From Actinokineospora diospyrosa (GTDB lineage: Bacteria; Actinomycetota; Actinomycetes; Mycobacteriales; Pseudonocardiaceae): a stretch of DNA of 64,000 nt. The translations under genes were made by a program, and so were the position numbers. A model generated the notes under the pieces. That model saw nothing but the letters and a program-made list of their open reading frames with translations. It had not been told where the DNA came from and did no database searches. Location of the stretch: assembly GCF_024171925.1 (NCBI RefSeq), contig NZ_JAMTCO010000010.1:348194-412193 (forward strand), read 5' to 3'. How positions within the stretch are numbered: position 1 is the stretch's first letter; each line of letters opens with the position of its first letter. Of the stretch, positions 7,929-19,100 are shown piece by piece.

Positions 7929-8514
7929 TCACGTCGGCCAGCCCGGTTCGAGAGTCCAGGGTGAAGATCGCACCGGCGCACTCGCCGACGAGGCTGGGGA
8001 AGCTGCGGAACCCGGTCGCCACGTGGTGACCGTCCGACACCTCGCGCGTGGTGCAGCCCAGCCGGAAGGCCGCGATCGGCCCAGTGCCCGCGACGGAAAG
8101 TGATGGTGTGACGTCCACCATCCTGGTGGGCACCACCAGGTGGAGCAGGGGTTGGTCACCGCCGACGAGGTCGGGCCGCCCGGCGAGCGCGTGCCCCAGT
8201 TCCGGCTCGGCCCAGCCGAACGCCCGCCAGTCGGGACAGCCACCAGCACCCCCGGCACCACCACCACCACCGCTGCCACCCAGGGCGCCGCCGACGGCCG
8301 AGTTCAGCAGGTCGACGACCTGGCGCAGCGGGTCGACCCACGGCTCGACGTCGGAGGTGGTGGCCGTCCACACGTGCACGGCGTCGCGGTCGATGACGAC
8401 CCGGGCCGCCACCCCGGTGGCGAACCACCGGTGGGTCGGCGTGTCCAGGTAGAAGTAGTCCCCGGGCGCGGCGGCGATCAACTCCGCCGGGGTGGACGAG
8501 CGGGTACGCACCAT
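7915..8514 (-). CDS. Truncated salicylate synthase-like protein (MbtI/Irp9 N-terminal half)
   Basis: 199 residues. GDYFYLDTPTHRWFATGVAA, VVIDRDAVHVW, WRAFGWAEPELGHALAG and PLLHLVVPTRMVDV follow the N-terminal region of chorismate-utilising salicylate synthases in order and spacing. The family is normally about 430-450 residues. The catalytic C-terminal part (KVILSR-, GFSPE- and KE..EHA-type motifs) is absent. A Gly/Ala run (GGSGGGGGAGGAGG) sits near residues 80-93. The protein ends at a stop codon within an iron box. It is therefore either a decayed enzyme or a shortened protein with another role. It is transcribed leftward from its own iron box at 8524-8542. Confidence 0.6.
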   Translation of the reverse strand: MVRTRSSTPAELIAAAPGDYFYLDTPTHRWFATGVAARVVIDRDAVHVWTATTSDVEPWVDPLRQVVDLLNSAVGGALGGSGGGGGAGGAGGCPDWRAFGWAEPELGHALAGRPDLVGGDQPLLHLVVPTRMVDVTPSLSVAGTGPIAAFRLGCTTREVSDGHHVATGFRSFPSLVGECAGAIFTLDSRTGLADVIRIG

Positions 8515-8523
8515 GAACCCCCG

Positions 8524-8542
8524 ATAGGTAAGGCTTACCTAA
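8524..8542 (-). promoter_or_regulatory. Iron box at the head of the siderophore block
   Basis: ATAGGTAAGGCTTACCTAA on the plus strand is a near-perfect palindrome (TAGGTAAG against CTTACCTA) and matches the iron-box consensus at about 16 of 19 positions. It lies 10 bp upstream of the GTG/ATG start region of the gene ending at 7915 and is the best of the three boxes. Confidence 0.88.
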
Positions 8543-8650
8543 GTGTAAGACCACCACGGGGGACCGGGTTTATTGCGGGTGGGGACGGCGCTGTCAAGCC
8601 GCCATCCGAAGTCGATCTATACACAGGCCCATCCCCACCCTGGGGAAAAC

Positions 8651-10930
8651 TCAGCCGCGGCGCAACCGAACCGTGCTCAGGCTCAGCGCCGCCTTGAGCC
8701 TGCGGAACCGGCTCACCCCGGCGCCGAGCTGCTTGCGGACCTCGTCGACCGACGACCAGAACCTGGTCGCGGCCGCGTCGTTCGGGTCGATCGGGCCGAA
8801 GACGGTCGCGTCGGCGGCGCGGGCGAGCCGCAGCACCGTCGCGTCGCCCAGGGTGGTGGCCTGCTCGGGGCGGGTGAGCCCGGCGGGCACGGCGGTGCCG
8901 AGGTCGCGGGCGCGGTCCATGACCTCCTGCCACCCCGAGGCGACCCGGGCGGCGGGCTCGCCCTGCAACCTGCGGCGGCGCCTGCGCAGCGCCTTGCCAC
9001 CGATGATCACCGTGCAGACCAGCGCGACCAGGCCGATCGGCGGGCCCGCCCAGGTGATGATGGTGAGCAGGTAGCCGGGGATCTCCCAGCCCTCGTCGCC
9101 CTTGGCCGAGGCGGAGCGGCCCACGTTCGGGTCGACCCGGCTGGCGTCGGTGAGCGAGCTCGGCGGGTGCACGGTGTTGGGCGGCGGGACGATCGACGCC
9201 TCGGTGTTCTCGAACTGCTGCGGCGGGATCTTGTCCGGCTTCTTCGACCGGTCCGGCATGAACTCGCTGCTCATGACCTGCGCCCAGCGGCCGTCGGTCA
9301 GGTGGATCTCCACCCAGGCCTGGATGTGCTCGCCGCGCACGACGCCGCCGGGGCCGGGCCGGGCGCCCAGGACGACCCGGGCAGGCATGCCGAGCTGGTT
9401 GGCGACCAGCGCGAAGACAGCCGCGTACTGCTCGTCGTCGCCGACCGGGCGCTGGGCGTTGAGGAAGCTGGTGAGCCTGCCGACGCTGTGGCCGGGCAGG
9501 TACTCGGTCTCCCCCGGGCCGCCGTCGCTGTAGGCGCCGTTGTCGCGCAGGTAGCTCGCGACCGCCTTCAGCTTGCCGCCCAGGTCGGACGCCTTCGCCG
9601 CCCAGGTACCGGTCTTGGCGGTGACGAACTGGTACGCCGACTGCTCGACCGTCGGCCTGCCGAAGGGCTGCGGGTCGGCGGGCACCTCGACGGTGTCGAC
9701 GATGGTGTCCACCGTGTACTTGTCGCCGGTGCGCAGCCGGTCGGCGACGATGCCCGAGGTGGTGGCCAGGTTGTAGCGGAAGCTCTCGGAGTGCCCGCGC
9801 GCGGTGGTACCGGCGAAGCGGATCGCGGTCGGGGCGCCGGGGGTGGGCAGCCAGGCGTTCACGTCGTCGGCGGTCGCGTAGGCGGCGCCGATCTCGATCT
9901 CGACGGTGGCCCGCGGCCCCTTGGCGGTCGGCGGGATGCGGGTGCCGACCCGCTGGAAGCCGTACTTCGGTTGCCCCGGAACGGTTTCCGCGCTGCCGCC
10001 GCCCGCGCCCCACACCGTGCCGGTGTAGTCGTCGAGGGTGGCGATGCGGACCAGGCCGCCCTCGGGCAGGCCGGTGACGGTGAACAGCGTCTGGTCGTGC
10101 AGCTGGTTGGCGTTCTTCGTGTACTTGCGGAAACCGACCAGCGGGCTGGCGTAGGCGTTGAGGTCGAACGGCGGGGTGATGTACTCCCGCAGCACCGTCC
10201 GGTGCCCGCCCGCGCCGGGCAGGATCGGGCCAGCCAGCACCGCGAGGCCCGCGAGCACGCCGACCAGCGCGGCCGCGGACATGACCCGGGTCGCCCGCCG
10301 CGCGCCGTCGCGCAACTGGCGGCGCCTGCGCCTGGCCCGCACCGAGATCCAGCCGAGGCTCAGCGCGGCGAAGATCCCGCCGAGCACGGTCGGCAGCGTC
10401 GGCGACGAGGTGCCGAGCAGGATGACCGCGATCATCACCAGCGCGGGCGCCGCGACCGGTGCCGCGCTGACCCGGACCCGCCTGGCCAGCGTGAAACCGC
10501 CCGCACCGCAGACGAGGCCGAGGATGTACGGGATGATCAGCAGCGGCCCGCTGTCGACCGGCGGCAGGGTGGTGAGCAGCTGCTTCCAGCTGTCCACACT
10601 GGACTGGGCGAGGCCGCCGAGCGCGTCGGGACCGGGCAGGAAGCCCGCGACGGCCCGCTCGCGCATGACCACGGCGCCGCCGAGCAGGAAGAACACCGCG
10701 ACGGTCAGCGCGACCACGGTGACCAGCGGCTGCTTGAGCACGTTGGCGACGTGCCCGACCAGCAGACCCAAGCCGAGGCCCGCGAGCCCGGTCCACAGGA
10801 ACGGCCAGCCGGTGTAGCTGGTGGTGAACCCGACCAGCGCCACGGTGAACAACAACGTCAGGTACGCCGCGTCGGCGAGGTCAGCGCGGGTCGGCACCAC
10901 GGAGCGCCGGGGAGCAGTGGAACCGGTCAT
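8651..10930 (-). CDS. TgpA-like transglutaminase-fold membrane protein, catalytic residues apparently lost
   Basis: 759-residue membrane protein. Several N-terminal transmembrane segments lie between about residues 20 and 240, then an exported region, a transglutaminase-like core near residues 480-560, a further TM helix near 625-650 and a cytoplasmic tail. The core can be aligned by ALVANQLGMPARVVLGARPG (507-526) and AWVEI (538-542). However, the catalytic cysteine position reads Asp (GDDEQYA, D499), the HAWVE histidine reads Gln (Q537), and the WVPFDPT-type aspartate is missing after W549. The start overlaps the DUF58 gene by 4 bp (ATGA), so the two are translationally coupled. DUF58, MoxR and TgpA-like proteins are a common trio. 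A binding or assembly role seems likelier than catalysis. Confidence 0.88.
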   Translation of the reverse strand: MTGSTAPRRSVVPTRADLADAAYLTLLFTVALVGFTTSYTGWPFLWTGLAGLGLGLLVGHVANVLKQPLVTVVALTVAVFFLLGGAVVMRERAVAGFLPGPDALGGLAQSSVDSWKQLLTTLPPVDSGPLLIIPYILGLVCGAGGFTLARRVRVSAAPVAAPALVMIAVILLGTSSPTLPTVLGGIFAALSLGWISVRARRRRRQLRDGARRATRVMSAAALVGVLAGLAVLAGPILPGAGGHRTVLREYITPPFDLNAYASPLVGFRKYTKNANQLHDQTLFTVTGLPEGGLVRIATLDDYTGTVWGAGGGSAETVPGQPKYGFQRVGTRIPPTAKGPRATVEIEIGAAYATADDVNAWLPTPGAPTAIRFAGTTARGHSESFRYNLATTSGIVADRLRTGDKYTVDTIVDTVEVPADPQPFGRPTVEQSAYQFVTAKTGTWAAKASDLGGKLKAVASYLRDNGAYSDGGPGETEYLPGHSVGRLTSFLNAQRPVGDDEQYAAVFALVANQLGMPARVVLGARPGPGGVVRGEHIQAWVEIHLTDGRWAQVMSSEFMPDRSKKPDKIPPQQFENTEASIVPPPNTVHPPSSLTDASRVDPNVGRSASAKGDEGWEIPGYLLTIITWAGPPIGLVALVCTVIIGGKALRRRRRRLQGEPAARVASGWQEVMDRARDLGTAVPAGLTRPEQATTLGDATVLRLARAADATVFGPIDPNDAAATRFWSSVDEVRKQLGAGVSRFRRLKAALSLSTVRLRRG

Positions 10931-12111
10931 GCCAGCGGCCCTCCCGCGAGCACGGCCCGCAGATCGTCCAGGTCGCGCACGGCGGCGACGGTGAGTCCCA
11001 CGTTCTCGGTGATGCCCGCGTTCCCGGTCGCCGCCACCGTGATCGCGGCGCGGCGGATGTCGGAGGGGAACTGCCCGCAGGCCCGCAGCAGTTCCGGGAA
11101 GGTGCGCGAGCCGCCCGCGACCACCACGACCACGGTGGCGTCCGGGGCGAGCTGGGCGGCGCGGGTGGTCAGGTCGTCGAGGCCCATGGTGATCGGCTTG
11201 ACCCGGGCCAGACCGTCCAAAGCGGACTGGGCGACCGCGTCGTGCACGACCTGGCCGCCCGCGAACAGGGTCAGGTCGATGTCGTCCTCCACCGCGCGCA
11301 GCGCGAGCGACCCCGCGACCGAGATGGCGTTCTCGAAGTCGTCGTCGCTGGCGTAGGCGGCCCGGTCGCCGTCGACGGCGATCACCAGGCGCGCCCGGCG
11401 GGTGTCGAGGTACTGGCGGACCAGGAACTTGCCGTCGGACCCCGAGGAGGCGAGCTTGGCCGAGGAGCGCCAGTGGATGTGCCTGCGGTCGTCACCGGGG
11501 GCGAACTCGCGCAGCGTGTGGAACGCCAGGTCGCTGGTGGACAGGTCGGTGGTGGTGTAGCCCTCGAGGTCGCGCAGCATGCCCGCGCCGAGCGGGCCGA
11601 GGGCGACCGTCACCGGGTGCACGAACAGCTCGCGGGTGCCGCCCCACTCGACGGTGCGGCGCAGCACGCCCAGGGGGTCGCCGCGCACGGTCACCGCGGG
11701 GCCGACCGTGATGACGCCGCGCTGCTCGGTCGGGATCGGGAAGAACTCGCTGTGCACCTGCCCGGCCACCAGACCGGGCACCTCGACCACGTGCACCTCG
11801 TCGTCGACCGAGAGCTCCAGCTCCATCGCGAGCAGCCGGGCGCCCGCGCGCTGACCGGCGACCTCGACCACGCAGGTGGCCGGTCGGCCGCGGACCACCC
11901 GCTCCTTGTCCAGGGTGAACCGCACGGCGAGCAGGTTGCGCCCGATCGCCCAGCTCAGGCAGGCCAGGAAGACCAGCAGCCCGGCGACGCCCGCCACCAC
12001 CAGCTCGGTCCAGCCGAGCACACCGCCCGCGATCCAGGACAGGACCGAGCAGACGGCCACGACCCAGCCCATCGGCGTTACCGCGCGGAGTGCCTCCGCC
12101 AGCCCACCCAC
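10927..12111 (-). CDS. DUF58 domain-containing membrane protein
   Basis: 394 residues. Two closely spaced N-terminal transmembrane segments (WVVAVCSVLSWIAGGVLG and LVVAGVAGLLVFLACLSWAI, residues 16-53) precede the DUF58 core. The core carries the family signature REFAPGDDRRHIHWRSSAKL near residues 203-222, followed by FLVRQYLDTRRARLVIAVDGD, the start of a VWA-like fold. DUF58 proteins pair with MoxR AAA+ ATPases. Here moxR ends 3 bp upstream and the TgpA-like gene overlaps by 4 bp downstream, giving a tight three-gene unit. The family has no defined reaction; a chaperone or assembly role at the envelope is inferred. Confidence 0.9.
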   Translation of the reverse strand: MGGLAEALRAVTPMGWVVAVCSVLSWIAGGVLGWTELVVAGVAGLLVFLACLSWAIGRNLLAVRFTLDKERVVRGRPATCVVEVAGQRAGARLLAMELELSVDDEVHVVEVPGLVAGQVHSEFFPIPTEQRGVITVGPAVTVRGDPLGVLRRTVEWGGTRELFVHPVTVALGPLGAGMLRDLEGYTTTDLSTSDLAFHTLREFAPGDDRRHIHWRSSAKLASSGSDGKFLVRQYLDTRRARLVIAVDGDRAAYASDDDFENAISVAGSLALRAVEDDIDLTLFAGGQVVHDAVAQSALDGLARVKPITMGLDDLTTRAAQLAPDATVVVVVAGGSRTFPELLRACGQFPSDIRRAAITVAATGNAGITENVGLTVAAVRDLDDLRAVLAGGPLA

Positions 12112-12114
12112 GAC

Positions 12115-13080
12115 CTAGCCCCGGGCGACGGGCGGGGCGACGTCGGCGAGCAACTTCTCGATCACGTCGGTCACGGAAACCCCGTCGAACTGGGCCTGGG
12201 CGTTGAGCAGGATGCGGTGCCCGAGCACCGGCAGCGCCAACTCCTTGACGTCCTCGGGGGTGACGAAGTTGCGGCCCTTGGTCATCGCCCACGTCTTGGC
12301 GCAGCGCACGTAGGCGAGGCAACCGCGCACGGAGACACCCAGGCGCACGTGCTCGTGCTCGCGGGAGGCCTCGGCGATGCGGGTGACGTAGGACAGGACG
12401 GCGGCGTCGACGTGCACGCGGTCGGCGGTCGCGGCGAGCTGCGAGACCACCTGCGAGGAGATCACCGGCTGCACGGCGACGGACCGGTCGCGCACCGAGG
12501 CGGCCGACAGCAGCGCCACGGTCGCGGTGTGGTCGGGGTAGCCGATGCTGGTCTTCATCAGGAACCGGTCGAGCTGCGCCTCGGGCAGCCGGTAGGTGCC
12601 CGCCTGCTCGATCGGGTTCTGGGTGGCGATCACCATGAACGGCTTGCCGACCTCGTGGCCGACGCCGTCGACGGTGACCCGCCCCTCCTCCATGACCTCC
12701 AGCAGCGCCGACTGGGTCTTCGGCGAGGCGCGGTTGATCTCGTCGGCGAGCAGGATCGAGTGGAACACCGGGCCGCGGTGGAACTCGAACTCCTGCTTGC
12801 GCTGGTCGTAGATCGTCACACCGGTGACGTCGGAGGGCAGCAGGTCCGGGGTGAACTGGATGCGGGAGTTGGTGCCCTGCACCGATTTGGACAGTGCCTT
12901 GGCCAGCATCGTCTTGCCGGTCCCCGGGTAGTCCTCCAGCAGGAGGTGCCCCTCGGAGAGCAGGCAGGTGAGCGCGAGGCGCACCGTGTGCTCCTTGCCG
13001 ACGATCGCCACGCTCACGTTGGCGACCAACCGGTCGAAGGTCTGCGCGAACAGCTGCGCCTGCTCCGGTGTGGCTGTCAT
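12115..13080 (-). CDS. MoxR-family AAA+ ATPase
   Basis: 321 residues. The Walker A motif GTGKT is at residues 53-57 within LLLEDYPGTGKTMLAKAL, Walker B LLADEINRASP at 110-120, and sensor 1 ATQNPIEQAGTYRLPEAQLD near 150-170 is diagnostic of MoxR. The C-terminal lid follows (RLGVSVRGCLAYVRCAKTWA). MoxR ATPases act as chaperones that activate or insert cofactors into VWA-type partners; DUF58 immediately downstream is the probable partner. The gene sits 37 bp after the very large surface-protein gene on the same strand, so the phosphatase-kinase-surface protein-MoxR-DUF58-TgpA order looks like one regulon. Confidence 0.93.
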   Translation of the reverse strand: MTATPEQAQLFAQTFDRLVANVSVAIVGKEHTVRLALTCLLSEGHLLLEDYPGTGKTMLAKALSKSVQGTNSRIQFTPDLLPSDVTGVTIYDQRKQEFEFHRGPVFHSILLADEINRASPKTQSALLEVMEEGRVTVDGVGHEVGKPFMVIATQNPIEQAGTYRLPEAQLDRFLMKTSIGYPDHTATVALLSAASVRDRSVAVQPVISSQVVSQLAATADRVHVDAAVLSYVTRIAEASREHEHVRLGVSVRGCLAYVRCAKTWAMTKGRNFVTPEDVKELALPVLGHRILLNAQAQFDGVSVTDVIEKLLADVAPPVARG

Positions 13081-13117
13081 TGCCCGTTCCCGTCCTGTGT
13101 GTGCTGCCTGAGCGTGC

Positions 13118-16100
13118 TCACCACGTGATCGCTCCGGAGGTGTTCGGTGACCCGGACGACCGGCAGGTGACGGTCACCTTGGTCCCCGGCGAGCCGTAGA
13201 AGTTGCGCGTCTGGCGTTCCTCGCCAGGGGTGAAGGTCTCGTTCACGAACGTGTAGCCGGCGGTCTGCGCGGTGAACGAGCAGGTGACGGTGGTGCCGCG
13301 GAAGTTCTCCACCTTCACCTTGATGAAGGCGCAGCTGGCGTCGGTGCACGCGTCGGGTTTGGCGCTGTTGCACGGGTTCGACGTGCCGCAGGCAGCGCCC
13401 TTGGACACGGTGACCACCGGCGCGGGCGGCTCCGGCCCGGTCGCCTGCGAGGCCTCCTCGGTCAGCGTCGGCCTGCCCTGGCTGCTCACCGTCACGGTGA
13501 TCTTGACCGTGGTCGCGTACCCCACGTCCAGGGTGGCCTCGTGGCTCCACTCGCCGACCCCGGTGGTGAGGTTCAGGTTGCCGTTGCCCTTGTCGGTCTG
13601 GATCCGCACCTGGGCGGCCTTGCCGTTGGGGTTGGCGGTGACCCGGTAGGTGACCTTGTCCTCGACCGCGGTCGTCGAGATCACCAGGTCCTTCATCGGG
13701 CCGTAGGTGGTCACCTGCTCGACCGCGGGCGCGTTGCACGCCTCGTTGCCCCCGCTGCCGTTGCAGGTGCGCAGGGTGATGCCGACCTGCTGGCCGTTGG
13801 GCAGCCCGTTGATCGTGTACTCGACGTTGTCCTTGCCCTCGACCGGGTACTCCCAGGTGCCGCAGCTGTTGCCGGTGCCCCAGCTGCAGGTGACCGTGTT
13901 CGACCTGCCGTGCGAGGCCGGTGCGTCGAAGCTGATCTTCGCCTGGCCGTCGACCCCGGTGGCCTCCGCCTTGTACGAGGCGCCGAAGGCGTCCGGCTTG
14001 GCGCTGGCCTCCATGTCCGCACCGGGGCTGGGCGGCGAGGTGTGGCCCTCACCCGGTCCGGAGTTGGTCGCGGTGAGGAAGTAGGTGTACACCGTGCCGT
14101 CGTTGGGGATGCCGTCGTCGGCGCAGGACAGGTTGCGGACGTTCTCGCAGACGACCTTGTCGCCACCGCCGCCGGTGCGGGTGACGGTGTAGGTGACCGG
14201 GCCGGGGCCGTTGGCACTGACCGGAGCCCACGAAACCCGTACCGCGCTGCGCTTCGAGTCGGCGGACTGGACCACGTTGAGCGTCGGCGCGGACGGCCGG
14301 TTCGGCACGCCAGCCGACTGCGCGGTCGTCGTCGCCGCCGGACCGGGGCCGTGCGCGTTCACCGCGATGACGGTGAACGTGTAGATCGTGTCGTTGTCCA
14401 AATTGGATGGTGTGGCCGTGGTGGCGCCACCCGGCACCGTCATCCGGCCACCGCCGGTCCAGCTGATCTCGTGCCGCTGCAGCTCACTGCCCTCGTTGCG
14501 GGCGGGGGTCCAGGTGAGCGTCACGCCACCGTCGCGCGGCTGGGCCGCGGTGAGACCGCCGACCGCGCCGGGCACCTCGTCCGGTGTGGACGATGACGAC
14601 GACGGGCTCGGCTTGCTCCAGCCGACCAGGTTCCTGGCCCGCACGGTGAACGAGTAGGCGCGGCCGTTGGTGAGCCCGGAGATCGAGCACGGCGAGGCGG
14701 CGCAGTTCTGCGAACCGCCGTCCCAGGAGACCTCGTAGCCCTCGATCGGGGCGCCGTTGTTGGCCGGGGTGCCCCAGGACAGCTCCACGACCTTGCTCAG
14801 CGTGGTGCGGCCCGGGATCGGGATGCTCGGCGCGTCCGGCACACCCAGCACGCGCAGGGTGATCCGGCCGGGGACCTTGCGGTCGTTGCGGCTGGTGTCG
14901 GCCACGTCGGACACGGTGACCTCGAAGGACATCGTGCCGTGCGAGTCGGCGCCCGGGGTGATCCGCACCGAGGCCCCCGACGAGCTCGAGTTGGCGGACA
15001 TGCCGTCGATCTGGCGCACCGAGACCACGGAGATCACCGGGTCGCGCAGCCGGGAGCGCACGTACTGGGCGAGGTTGACGTCGGTGGTCTCGCCCGCCTT
15101 GATGCCGTCGATGGACACCGGCGAGACCGACGGCGCGGGCGCGGCGATCACGCGGACCGCGAACGGCGTCGGCGGCGCGGGCGAGCCCTCGACGCCGACC
15201 TCCAGCACCCCGTTGGCGCCCGGTCGGGCCGCGCCGGAGGCGGTGAGCCGGATGGTGCGCGAGCCGGAGCCCTCCACGTCGACGCCCTCGGCGTCGGTCT
15301 TCCACTTGGCGGTGTACTTCAGGTCGACGGCGGCACCGGGCTTGGCGGTCCACACGTGGCAGACCGAGGTGATGTCCATGCCGATCGTCGTGCCGCCCGC
15401 GATGAGCGTGATCGTGCCGCTGGGGCAGCGCAGGATCGGCACGTCCGGGCCGATCTGCACCGGGACGGTGATGTAGGCGGTCTGGCCCTCGGTGAGGCTG
15501 GCGCCGTTGGTGACCTCGAAGGTGACCGCGGCGGGGCCGTTGTAGCCGGGCACCGCGGTGAGCACCAGCGACTGGTCGCCCTCGTTGCGCACCTGCAGGC
15601 CGATCGAGGGCGAGGCGAAGATCCGGTCGGCGAGGGTCAGCTTCACCGGCTTGTTGGCCGGGTCGACCACGAAGTCGGTGATGGACACGGTCTTGGCGCC
15701 GTCGATGGGCACCTCGACGCTCTGCCCCGGCTTGCCGTACGGGGCGCCGTTGCCGCTGGCGGGCACGTGGATGAACCCGAGCGCGGTCGCGCCGCCGCCG
15801 TCCTTGAGCTCGTAGGCGACGGTGCGCGGCTGGCCGAGGACGGGCATGGTGATCTTGCCGCCGGACTCGCTCGCCTTGTCGTCGAAGACCTTGGTGATGG
15901 TCAGGTCACCGGCCGAGCCGTCGACGTCGCCCGCGGCGGCGAGCACGTCCACCTCGACGGTGTCGGCGCCCGGGCGGGGCTCGGCGTAGGTGTCGCCCGC
16001 GATGGGCGGCATGTTGTAGTCCTTCTGGCTGCGCACCGTCAGCGTCGCGATGGACGGCTCGCCGAAGCCGCCGATGACGCTGTAGACGATGATCAGCGGC

Positions 16101-19100
16101 TTGCCGCTGAGGTCGGGCGCGGTCAGCTCGACCAGGCCGGTCTCGGGGTTGAGCGTGACGTCCTTGGGCAGGTTGGGGTTGCGCCCGCTGAGCGGCTCCA
16201 CCTGGGTGGTGTCACCGGGGGCGCGCAGGTCGTTGCCCATCACGTCGATGGCCAGCCGCACCCCGGGCGCGGCGGTGACGACGTCGTCGACCGCGATCGC
16301 GGGCTGCGGGTCGCCCGGGGGCACGATGGCCACCCGGATGTCGGACTCGCTCGTCTTGCCGAACGGGTCGGTGACCAGGTACTTGAACGTGTCCGTGCCC
16401 GCGCTGGACGGGTACGCCTGGTAGGTGATCGAGGTGGCGCCCATCGCGATGATCCGGCCGAGCGCGGCGGCCGAGCCGATGCCGGTGACCGAGACCGAGT
16501 CGCCGTCGGGGTCCAGGCCGCTGGTCGGGATGACGATCTTGATGGTGTCGCCCGCGATCGCCCGCGCCTCGACCGGCTGCGGGGCGGGCGGCTGGTTGGG
16601 CACCTGCGGGGTCGGCGCCGGGTTGACCGTGACGTGCGCCTGCCCGACCGCCTGGTCGCCGTTGGGGTTCACCGCGACGTAGGAGACCAGCACCTTCACC
16701 GGCGCGTCCACAGTGGCCGGTGGGACGTAGCGGACCACGTTGCCGGTGACGTAGGCGCGGCCGACCTGGGTGTCCGGGTCGGTGATGCCGGTGACCGAGA
16801 GCTGCCCGCGCGCGGGCGCGCCCTCGACGTTGGCCTGCAACGAGATCGGCGACCCGCCCGGGGTGGTGTCGTTGTCCAGCACCGGGATCGCGACGGAGTC
16901 ACCGGCGCGCACCACGGCGTGGTCGTCCTTGGGCACCGGGGTGTCGTCCGGCGGCGGGCCGAGCTGGGTCACGGTGACCTCACCGGTGACCGCGCCGGTC
17001 AGCCCGTTGGTCACGGTGTAGCGCACGACCTGCGGGTTCGGGCTCAGCGTCGGGGTCAGCGAGGTGATCCGCAGCCAGCGGCCCTTGACGATGGCGACCT
17101 TGACCTGGTCCTCGACGACCGGCGCGGCGGTCTGCACGACCAGCAGCGAGCCGGACGGGTCGACGTCGTTGGCCAGCACGTCGACCAGCGTCGGCAGCTG
17201 CGCGCGGACCACGGCGCTGTCGGGGACGGCGACCGGCGGCAGCGGTGTCGCGGGCGCCGGGGTGGCGTCGACCCGGATGCTGCCGGTGGCGAACGGCGCG
17301 TTGCCGAAGGCGGCCGAGTACTCCAGGAACACCGTGCCCGGCCGGGCGACGGTGACGGTGACCAGGCCGGTCTTGATGTCGGTGACCACCGCGGCGCCCG
17401 GCGGGGCGGCGAGGTCGCCCGCCAGCCGCAGCCGCGCGGCGGGGTCGGTCGGGTCGGAGCCGGGGCGGTCGTTCTCCAGCGGGCGCACGGTGATCGGCTG
17501 GCCGACCTGGCCGCGCACGACGTCGGGCTGGGCGATCGCGGCGACCGCCGTCGTCGCGGCCGGGTCCTGCACGGTGACGGTCTCGGTGCCGACGACCGGC
17601 TCGCCCCTGCCGTCGGTGACCTGGTACTCGACCTGCTGCGGGCCCGCCTTGCGCGGGGCGGTGAAGTCGGCGAACCCGGCCGGGGTGGTGGTCACCGAAC
17701 CGTCGGCGACCTTCGCGCCCGCGAGCACGATCGGGTCGCCGTCGAAGTCGCGCCAGTCGGCGACGGCCGGGATCGACACCAGCCCGCCGGAGGGCACGCT
17801 CCAGTCGGTCGGCTTGAAGCCCGGGCGCAGCTCCGGCGGCTTGTTCTCGTCGGCGGTGCGGCCCTCGACGTTGACCGAGCCGGTCGCCGACAGGCCCTGG
17901 CCGTCGTCGATGGTGTACTTGAACCGGGTGTCCACAGCGGACTCCGGCAGGGTGATCTGCACGGTCTGCCCGTCCGGGGAGATCGCCAGCCGCACGGCCG
18001 GGTTGTCCGGGGCGGTGACCGCCGAGATGGACAGGATGTTGCCTGCCGGGTCGGAGTCGTTGTCCAGCACGTGCAGCACGGTGGTGCGACCGGGCCGGGC
18101 GCCGAGGTTGTCGTCCACGGCCTTCGGCGGCTTGTCCTTGACCGCGTCGGTGTTCTTGTCGTTCTTGGTCTTGTCGCTGGGGTTCTGCACCGGCGGCGGC
18201 TTCACGGCCGACCAGTTGTCGACCTTCTTCTGCGTGCTCAGGTCCCACACCGCGCCGGTGGCGATGTCGTTGAGCACGATGGAGCCGCGGTTGACCCGGA
18301 ACACCGGCTTGGCCAGCACGGTCTCGTCGCGCAGGTTGCCGGGGGTCGCCTTGCCGCCGTCGCAGGAGCGGACGTAGCCGGACTGGGTGCCCGCCCAGGC
18401 GGCGTGCACGCACCCGCCGAGCCGCACCGGGGCGGCTGGCGCGCCCTTGCCCGCGTCGGACAGCAGCGTGGTGCGGCCGTCGGCGATGGAGACCGCGACG
18501 AGGGCCTTCTTGGTGGCGATGATGACGACGTCGGATCCGGGACCGGGCTGCTGCAGCCGGGTGGTCTCGTCGGCGTCGATCGTGACGTCCTTGCCGTCGG
18601 GCAGCACCAGCGTGCCGGTGTTGGTGTCGAGGACGAGGAGGTCACCGCCGACCGAGGTGACCTGGACGCTGGAGAGCGGGCGCGGCAGGGCGCTGTAGTC
18701 GGGGGACTCGAAGGAGTTCTGGCTGACCCGGATCGTGGCGACCTTGCCGGTCTTGGAGACCACGCGGACCGTGCCGTCCGGGGAGACGGCGAGCGCGGCG
18801 TCGGGGTCGACGGTGGCGAGCGGGGCGTTGGCCGGGTCGAGGGTGCCGAGGTTGGTCATGCCGTCGTGGGTGTCGACCCTGGTCGCCCACACCCGGCCGG
18901 TGCGCGGCTCCAGCGCGGCGAGCGTGCCGCCCGCCATGGCCAGTTCCGTGTCCCCGGCGATGGATAAGCCCTGCTCGGGTAAGGCGACCGCGCGGGCGAC
19001 GTCGACGGGGAAGAGGCGACCGGTCGCCGCGTCGCGCGCTGCCACGGCGGAGCCGTCCTGGTGGATGTCGAGCTGGTAGGTCTGCTGCGCCCCACCCGGG

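Noticed and set aside
8573-11356. 927-codon open frame on the plus strand
   Set aside because: It is antisense to the TgpA-like and DUF58 genes and has the composition of a shadow frame.
14939-18967. 1342-codon open frame on the plus strand
   Set aside because: It lies antisense to the giant Ig/FN3 gene, is a low-complexity Arg/Gly/Asp/Val string, and has no motif. It is an effect of GC-rich codon positions.
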